A DNA stretch of 57,496 nt, taken from NCBI GenBank assembly GCA_002457485.1, contig NTJL01000005.1:1-57496 (forward strand), read 5' to 3'. The notes beneath the pieces are model-generated. The model saw nothing but the letters and a program-made list of their open reading frames with translations. It ran no database searches and was not told where the DNA came from. The stretch is from Pelagibacterales bacterium MED-G42. Lineage in GTDB: Bacteria > Pseudomonadota > Alphaproteobacteria > Pelagibacterales > Pelagibacteraceae. Shown here piece after piece: positions 52,789 to 57,496 of the stretch; the stretch's first letter is position 1; each line of letters begins with the position of its first letter. The translations under genes were made by a program, and so were the position numbers.

Positions 52789-53450
52789 AAGAAATAGTTT
52801 TAGATACCGAAACTACTGGATTTTCAATTTCTGAGGGACACAGGATAGTTGAAATTGGATGTATTGAACTTGAAAATCTAATACCTACAGAAAATAAATT
52901 TCACTGTTATTTAAACCCCGAAAGAAAAGTTTCAGATAAAGCTTTTGCAGTTCATGGTTATTCAGATGAATTTCTAGCCAAACAAAAAAAATTTGCTGAT
53001 GTAGAAGAAGAATTTATTGAATTTATTAATAATAAAAGACTTATAATACATAATGCTGAATTTGATCTTGGGCATTTAAATAATGAGCTTTCACTGATAG
53101 GAAAAAGAAAGATTGATAATCAGATTGTCGATACCTTACTTCTAGCAAGAAATAAATATCCAGGTTCAACAGCTAGCTTGGATGCTCTTTGTAAAAGGTA
53201 TAGAATAGACAATTCTAAAAGAACTAAGCACACAGCACTTATAGACTGTGATCTTCTCTTTAAGGTTTATATAAATTTGATAGACCAAAAAGAACCAATG
53301 TTGAACTTTTTAGATCAAGATCAAAAAATAGATGACCCCAAAAATGATATATTATCCTATAATAAAGAAGTTATCATCCCAACAAGCAGTGAGATTGAAA
53401 AACATAAAGAATATCTTAAGAAAAGCCTAAAAAAAAATTATTTTAATTAA
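52785..53450 (+). CDS. dnaQ: DNA polymerase III epsilon subunit (3'-5' proofreading exonuclease)
   Basis: DnaQ is the DEDDh exonuclease that proofreads replication. The 221 residues show Exo I VLDTETTGFSISEGHRIVEIG (Asp7, Glu9), Exo II LIIHNAEFDLGHLNNEL and Exo III RTKHTALIDCDLLFKVY. A C-terminal extension of about 45 residues would contact the alpha subunit. It overlaps coaE by 4 nt and the convergent secB by 8 nt. Confidence 0.96.
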   Translation: MKEIVLDTETTGFSISEGHRIVEIGCIELENLIPTENKFHCYLNPERKVSDKAFAVHGYSDEFLAKQKKFADVEEEFIEFINNKRLIIHNAEFDLGHLNNELSLIGKRKIDNQIVDTLLLARNKYPGSTASLDALCKRYRIDNSKRTKHTALIDCDLLFKVYINLIDQKEPMLNFLDQDQKIDDPKNDILSYNKEVIIPTSSEIEKHKEYLKKSLKKNYFN

Positions 53451-53868
53451 ACCTATCGTTGTACAATTTATTAAAATCAATTTTCTTGTCTAATTTTAAA
53501 TTAGGATGACCCGAGTCATGCATTAAATTTAAAAAAGCTTTTTCTAGATTTGGATAAATAGCTGTTGGAACATCACACAAAATTATTTTTTGTAATTCAT
53601 TTTTATCATTTCTGACATCGTCATTCAAACTTACAACAGTTGAATAAACAATTTCATAATAAGATTTTTTTTCATTAGGTTCTTTATCTTCAAATTTCAA
53701 TGTAGTATTTACTTCTATCATTTTATTTTTTAAGGCTTTAGAGTTAATATCTATATTTAATTGATATTTATTAATATTTTCTTGAACAAAAATAAATGTT
53801 TCAACATTTGGAGTTTCACTAGATAAATCTTTAATATAAGAGGTAAGTATTTTAAATTTTTCTGTCAT
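53443..53868 (-). CDS. secB: Protein-export chaperone SecB
   Basis: SecB keeps preproteins export-competent and hands them to SecA; porins are classic clients. I choose ATG 53868 (141 residues, MTEKFKILTSYIKDLSSETP) over one nine bases upstream because GAGG lies just ahead of it. Typical features are SSETPNVETF, QENINKYQLNIDINSK and the C-terminal LCDVPTAIYPNLEKAFLNLMHDSGHPNL region. It overlaps fxsA by 17 nt upstream and dnaQ by 8 nt at the 3' ends. Confidence 0.94.
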   Translation of the reverse strand: MTEKFKILTSYIKDLSSETPNVETFIFVQENINKYQLNIDINSKALKNKMIEVNTTLKFEDKEPNEKKSYYEIVYSTVVSLNDDVRNDKNELQKIILCDVPTAIYPNLEKAFLNLMHDSGHPNLKLDKKIDFNKLYNDRFN

Positions 53869-54277
53869 CGTCCTCATCTATATCTTCAAATTCGCCTTCA
53901 ATAAAATCTTTTTTTTTTACTCTGCTATTTTTAAATTTTTTTGAAATTTTACCTAAAATTAATTTTCTAGTAAAAGGAATTATTAGTAAAAAACCAATGA
54001 CATCTGAAGCAAAGCCGGGGATAATTAAAAGAAGTGCTGCAAATGCAATCGCAGCTCCAGAGATTATTTCATAAGCAGGAATTTCATTTTTTATTAATTG
54101 TGATAAACCAGATTTTATTGTGTTTAATCCTTCATATTTAGCATAATAAACTCCTATGAAAGCAGTTACAAATATGAGTAAAATTGTGTTTAAAGCACCT
54201 ATTTGGGATCCAACTGTAATAAATAAGTAAATTTCAATGACGGGTATTAAAATTATCAATATAAGAGCTGAGTTCAT
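53852..54277 (-). CDS. fxsA: FxsA-family membrane protein
   Basis: A small cytoplasmic-membrane protein of 141 residues with three to four hydrophobic helices (about 3-22, 27-45, 70-102) and an acidic tail ending GEFEDIDEDDDRKI. FxsA is known for relieving phage F exclusion in E. coli, but its cellular role is unclear. The order secB-fxsA / timA is usual for alphaproteobacteria. It is divergent from the Tim44-like gene, 57 bp apart. Confidence 0.92.
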   Translation of the reverse strand: MNSALILIILIPVIEIYLFITVGSQIGALNTILLIFVTAFIGVYYAKYEGLNTIKSGLSQLIKNEIPAYEIISGAAIAFAALLLIIPGFASDVIGFLLIIPFTRKLILGKISKKFKNSRVKKKDFIEGEFEDIDEDDDRKI

Positions 54278-54334
54278 TTGTCTTTAATGTAATTGCTGGT
54301 TGAAATTATTCAACATAGTAATTACTATTATAAT

Positions 54335-54931
54335 ATGAATTATAGTTTTGAATACATAGATATTATTCTACTTGCGATGATAGCGGGCTTTATAATTTTA
54401 AGATTAAGAGGAATTTTAGGTAAAAGAACTGGTTTTGAAGGTAAAGCCTCTCCTCAATTTGAAAAAATTCTTAAAGATGTGAATCTAAATAACAAACAAA
54501 AACCTAAAGAAGTTTTTGATGAAGCTGCTCAGAAAGAGTTTTTGAAAGGTGCTAAGATAGCTTATGAAACAATCATTACTGATTTTAGTGATAACGACAA
54601 TAAGATCACAACTAGTAGACCCTTGTTAAGTAAAGAAATTTATAATCAATTTAATGAGGCGTTAAAAGAAAGAAATGATAGGGGTCATCATGCAGAAATT
54701 ACATTTATAGGAATTAACAATGCAAGTATTAAAGAAAAAAATAAAATTGATAAAGTTCTTAATGTAACAGTAGACTTTGTGGCAGAAGTAATAACTTGCA
54801 TCAAAGACCAAAATAAAAAAATTATCTCAGGAGATCCTGAAAAAATAAAAAAAATTTACGATACATGGGTTTTTTCGAGAGATACCACCTCCTCAAATCC
54901 TAACTGGTTATTAGTTAATACTTTAACTTAA
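54335..54931 (+). CDS. timA: Tim44/TimA-domain protein
   Basis: A membrane-anchored Tim44-like protein, the bacterial relative of the mitochondrial import component. From ATG 54335 it is 198 residues, with a hydrophobic helix (about 8-24, ILLAMIAGFIILRLRGILG), the junction RTGFEGKASPQFE, and the Tim44 domain (about 75-195, ending DTWVFSRDTTSSNPNWLLVNT). An upstream TTG at 54293 would add 14 poorly conserved residues and is less likely. It is followed with no spacer by smr; the mltA gene commonly between them is missing. Confidence 0.9.
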   Translation: MNYSFEYIDIILLAMIAGFIILRLRGILGKRTGFEGKASPQFEKILKDVNLNNKQKPKEVFDEAAQKEFLKGAKIAYETIITDFSDNDNKITTSRPLLSKEIYNQFNEALKERNDRGHHAEITFIGINNASIKEKNKIDKVLNVTVDFVAEVITCIKDQNKKIISGDPEKIKKIYDTWVFSRDTTSSNPNWLLVNTLT

Positions 54932-55354
54932 TTGATTAAAAATATTTCAAATAAAGATAAAAAGGATTGGGAAGAATTTATTTCTAACAAAGAGAAGCTA
55001 GTTGATAAAGATATTAACTATACTAAAAAGAATGTTATCAAAATAAAGACTATCGATTTACATGGGTATACCCTTGATAATGCAAATAAGACTATAGAAA
55101 AATTTATTAAAAACTCCTTTTTAGAATGTGTAAATAAAATAATTGTAGTTACAGGAAAAGGATTACATTCTACAAATGAAAAAGATCCTTATGTGTCAAA
55201 AGATCTTAGTATTTTAAAATATTCAGTGCCGGATTTTATATTTAAAAATAATGATTTAATGAAAATAATACATGAGATCCAAGATGCTAAAATTAAAGAC
55301 GGTGGTGAAGGGGCGTTTTATATACTTCTTAAGAAAAATAAAATTATAAAATAA
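54932..55354 (+). CDS. Smr-domain protein
   Basis: A 140-residue protein with a Smr (small MutS-related) domain from about residue 38: [20 protein letters not shown] (DLHG motif) and [12 protein letters not shown] (TGxG), then a [14 protein letters not shown] end. Stand-alone Smr domains are nucleic-acid endonuclease-like; the role here is unknown. No usable ATG exists before the domain, so translation must begin at TTG 54932, directly adjoining the timA stop codon, which suggests reinitiation. The last 11 nt overlap the convergent hslU. Confidence 0.87.
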   Translation: MIKNISNKDKKDWEEFISNKEKLVDKDINYTKKNVIKIKTIDLHGYTLDNANKTIEKFIKNSFLECVNKIIVVTGKGLHSTNEKDPYVSKDLSILKYSVPDFIFKNNDLMKIIHEIQDAKIKDGGEGAFYILLKKNKIIK

Positions 55355-56717
55355 ATTTAGAAAGGTCTGTATCTTTAACTAAATCATCTAAATTTTTATT
55401 TATATAGTCTTTATTAATAATTATTTTTTCACCCGCTCTATCAGTTGCAGTAAAACTTATTTCATCTAATATTTTTTCAATTATAGTATGTAGTCTTCTT
55501 GCACCAATATTTTCTACTGTTGTATTTACCTCTGAGGCTATATTTGCAATTGTATCAATTCCATCATCTGAAAACTCAAGTTCTACATTCTCAGTTTTTA
55601 AAAGAGCCACATATTGTTTTATTAAGCTGAAATCAGGCTCTCTTAATATTCTTTTAAAATCATCACTTGTTAATGCTTCTAGCTCAACCCTAATCGGCAA
55701 TCTTCCTTGTAGTTCAGGTAATAAGTCAGATGGTTTTGCTAATTGGAATGCTCCTGATGCAATAAATAAAATATGATCAGTTTTAATAGGTCCATGTTTC
55801 GTATTTACAGTTGTTCCTTCAATTAAAGGTAATAAGTCTCTTTGGACACCTTCTCTAGAAACATCTCCTCCCACCCTATCAGTTCTTGCAGAAATTTTGT
55901 CTATTTCATCTAAAAAGACTATCCCATTATTTTCAGTTGAAATCTTTGCTGCTTTAATAATTTTGTCTTGCTCTATTAATTTGTCAGATTCGTCATTTAT
56001 TAAAATTTCGTGAGACTCTTTTACTGACATCTTTTTCTTTTTTTCTTTATTCCCCATTGATTTACCAATCATTTCTCCAATATTTATCATCCCTACGTTT
56101 GCTCCTGGCATCCCAGGAATTTCAAAAGAAGTATTATTTGATCCAGAGTCACTAACAGCAATTTCTATTTCGTTATCATCTAAATCTCCATTTCTAAGTC
56201 TTTTTCTAAAACTTTCTCTAGTTGCTAAACTTGCTTTTTTTCCAACCAAAGCATCTAAGACTTTCTCCTCTGCTGCTTTTTGGGCTTGTGCATGAACTTC
56301 TTTTCTTTTTTTTACTTTTTCCATTGCAATTGCAATCTCAATTAAATCTCTTACTATTTGCTCAACATCTCTTCCAACATATCCTACTTCAGTAAATCTA
56401 GTGGCTTCGACTTTTACAAAAGGAGCTTCTGCAAGTTTTGAAAGTCTTCTTGAAATCTCTGTTTTTCCAACACCAGTGGGACCAATCATTAGTATATTTT
56501 TAGGTAAAACTTCATTTTTCATTTCTCCACTTAAAGCTTGTCTTCTCCAACGATTTCTTAACGCAACTGCAACAGCTTTTTTTGCTTTATTTTGACCTAC
56601 AACAAATCTATCTAATTCAGATACAATTTCTCTAGGTGATAGTGAGCTTACTAAAGACTCTTCATTTTTTTTACCCTGTTCCTTCGGATGTAATGGTGTT
56701 ACGTTTGAGTTATCCAT
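55344..56717 (-). CDS. hslU: ATP-dependent protease ATPase subunit HslU
   Basis: HslU is the AAA+ unfoldase of the HslUV (ClpYQ) protease. The 457 residues include [34 protein letters not shown] (26-59), Walker A GPTGVGKT (79-86), an extended I-domain (about 125-250, with a [17 protein letters not shown] pore/insert region), Walker [12 protein letters not shown] (about 268-278) and a C-terminal [11 protein letters not shown] tail that docks into HslV. Its ATG shares a base with the hslV stop. Confidence 0.98.
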   Translation of the reverse strand: MDNSNVTPLHPKEQGKKNEESLVSSLSPREIVSELDRFVVGQNKAKKAVAVALRNRWRRQALSGEMKNEVLPKNILMIGPTGVGKTEISRRLSKLAEAPFVKVEATRFTEVGYVGRDVEQIVRDLIEIAIAMEKVKKRKEVHAQAQKAAEEKVLDALVGKKASLATRESFRKRLRNGDLDDNEIEIAVSDSGSNNTSFEIPGMPGANVGMINIGEMIGKSMGNKEKKKKMSVKESHEILINDESDKLIEQDKIIKAAKISTENNGIVFLDEIDKISARTDRVGGDVSREGVQRDLLPLIEGTTVNTKHGPIKTDHILFIASGAFQLAKPSDLLPELQGRLPIRVELEALTSDDFKRILREPDFSLIKQYVALLKTENVELEFSDDGIDTIANIASEVNTTVENIGARRLHTIIEKILDEISFTATDRAGEKIIINKDYINKNLDDLVKDTDLSKFIL

Positions 56718-57232
56718 TATATTTTTTCAATCTTGACATTATCATTTGTAAACACACATATGTCTGCTGCAACTTTAATTGCTTTTTTTGCTACATCTTC
56801 AGCTGACATTTTTCCTTCCATTAAAACTTTTCCAGCTGCTAAAGCATAATTTCCACCAGATCCAATCCCAATGACATCTCCTTCAGGTTCAAGAACGTCA
56901 CCAGTTCCTGAGATTATATAACTATTATCTTTATCTCCCACAGCCATTAAAGCCTCCAATCTTCTAAGGTATTTGTCTGTTCTCCAATCTTTAGCAAGCT
57001 CAACTGCAGCCCTTGATAAATTACCCGCATGTTTTTCTAACTTGCCTTCTAATCTTTCAAACAAAGTCAAAGCGTCCGCAGTCGATCCTGCAAAACCAGC
57101 AACTACATCTCTTTTTTCAATTTTTCTTACCTTTGAAGCAGTGCTCTTAACGACTGTGTTACCCATACTAACTTGTCCATCACCAGCCACTACTACTTCA
57201 TTGTTTTTTCTAACCAATACGATTGTTGTCAT
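56717..57232 (-). CDS. hslV: ATP-dependent protease peptidase subunit HslV
   Basis: HslV is the proteasome-like peptidase of HslUV. The 171 residues begin [25 protein letters not shown]; removal of Met exposes the nucleophilic Thr. [44 protein letters not shown] and [18 protein letters not shown] match the family. No Shine-Dalgarno is visible; instead a sigma-32-like promoter ends 6 nt before the ATG. hslV is divergent from hisB. Confidence 0.97.
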   Translation of the reverse strand: MTTIVLVRKNNEVVVAGDGQVSMGNTVVKSTASKVRKIEKRDVVAGFAGSTADALTLFERLEGKLEKHAGNLSRAAVELAKDWRTDKYLRRLEALMAVGDKDNSYIISGTGDVLEPEGDVIGIGSGGNYALAAGKVLMEGKMSAEDVAKKAIKVAADICVFTNDNVKIEKI

Positions 57233-57238
57233 ATTTAA

Positions 57239-57267
57239 TAAATGGTAACTATTTTTGATACTTCAAG
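57239..57267 (-). promoter_or_regulatory. Candidate heat-shock (sigma-32-like) promoter of hslVU
   Basis: On the minus strand CTTGAAG (57267-57261) and CCATTTA (57245-57239) are 15 bp apart, close to the sigma-32 pattern CTTGAAA / CCCCATnT. The -10-like element ends 6 nt before the hslV ATG, so the message may lack a leader. Heat-shock control of hslVU is well established in other bacteria; the site itself is by-eye matching. Confidence 0.5.
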
Positions 57268-57321
57268 TGTTGAGACTGATATTGATATAGAGTGATTATG
57301 TATGTATACCATTAAAAATAT

Positions 57322-57496
57322 ATGGCTAGAAAAGGAAAAGTATCTCGAAAAACAAAAGAAACCAGCATTAATGTTGAGGTTAATATTGATGGCAAAGGTA
57401 AATACCAAATAGACACTGGTATAGGTTTTTTAGACCATATGTTAGAACAGTTATCAAAACACTCACTTATTGATTTGAAAGTAAAAGCTAAAGGTG
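57322..57496 (+). CDS. hisB: Imidazoleglycerol-phosphate dehydratase, N-terminal part (cut by window edge)
   Basis: The frame opens at ATG 57322 and runs past the right end, giving 58 residues. HisB dehydrates imidazole glycerol phosphate in histidine synthesis. The N-terminus has the family signatures [18 protein letters not shown] and [18 protein letters not shown], the latter carrying metal-binding His and Glu. Its position divergent from hslVU (89-bp gap) is the usual alphaproteobacterial arrangement. Confidence 0.95.
   Translation, partial: MARKGKVSRKTKETSINVEVNIDGKGKYQIDTGIGFLDHMLEQLSKHSLIDLKVKAKG

Noticed and set aside
1..57496. tRNA, rRNA, CRISPR arrays, insertion sequences, prophage or toxin-antitoxin genes
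   Set aside because: Nearly every base is assigned to conserved genes. The remaining gaps are short and none shows cloverleaf-like, repeat-spacer or transposase/terminal-repeat features by eye.

Overview
The window reads as a gene-dense, very AT-rich chromosomal segment from a streamlined marine alphaproteobacterium of the SAR11 clade (Pelagibacterales). This rests on the low GC, on intergenic gaps that are mostly under 100 bp with many overlapping genes, on alphaproteobacterial gene order (murJ-trpS-nfuA-tsaB-fur-miaB-phoH-ybeY-lnt-metK; leuS-lptE-holA-parB-parA-rsmG-mnmG-mnmE-rho; hemJ-hemH-hemE / ppsR-maf-aroE-coaE-dnaQ / secB-fxsA-timA; hslVU-hisB) and on alphaproteobacterial variants such as a Mur-type Fur. 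It is a family-level inference, made without database comparison. No rRNA, tRNA, CRISPR array, prophage or insertion sequence was seen.

Layout. 1-4.95 kb: translation/transcription operon nusA-infB-rbfA-rpsO-pnp on the minus strand (pnp cut by the window edge). 5-16.6 kb: metK, lnt, ybeY, phoH, miaB, fur and tsaB, then a convergent pair of wall/polysaccharide enzymes, then nfuA, trpS and murJ. 16.7-22.2 kb: malic enzyme, a BON lipoprotein/rsmI/LpoA-like envelope cluster, rdgB. 22.2-28.8 kb: chaperone operon grpE-dnaK-dnaJ, then dapB, nth and a sugar/adenosine kinase. 28.8-31 kb: a winged-helix regulator divergent from an L,D-transpeptidase-like gene, then yggS and a ThiE-like gene. 31-35.6 kb: the most accessory-looking part, with a TPR-sulfotransferase and two nearly identical porins flanking a MarR-like regulator. 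35.7-49.8 kb: leuS to hemE, including parAB and a perfect parS inside rsmG. 49.76-50.03 kb: a gene-free AT-rich gap between hemE and ppsR that I propose as the chromosomal replication origin. 50-57.5 kb: ppsR, maf, aroE, coaE, dnaQ, secB, fxsA, timA, smr, hslUV and the start of hisB.

How it fits together. Most genes are core housekeeping: translation, heat shock, tRNA modification, haem synthesis, chromosome segregation and envelope biogenesis. The points most worth a second look are the porin-regulator-porin cassette with adjacent palindromic operator candidates, an intrinsic terminator lodged 15 nt before the nusA start codon, the oriC/parS neighbourhood, pairs of divergent genes whose start regions overlap, and heat-shock-like promoters placed so close to grpE and hslV that their mRNAs may be leaderless.
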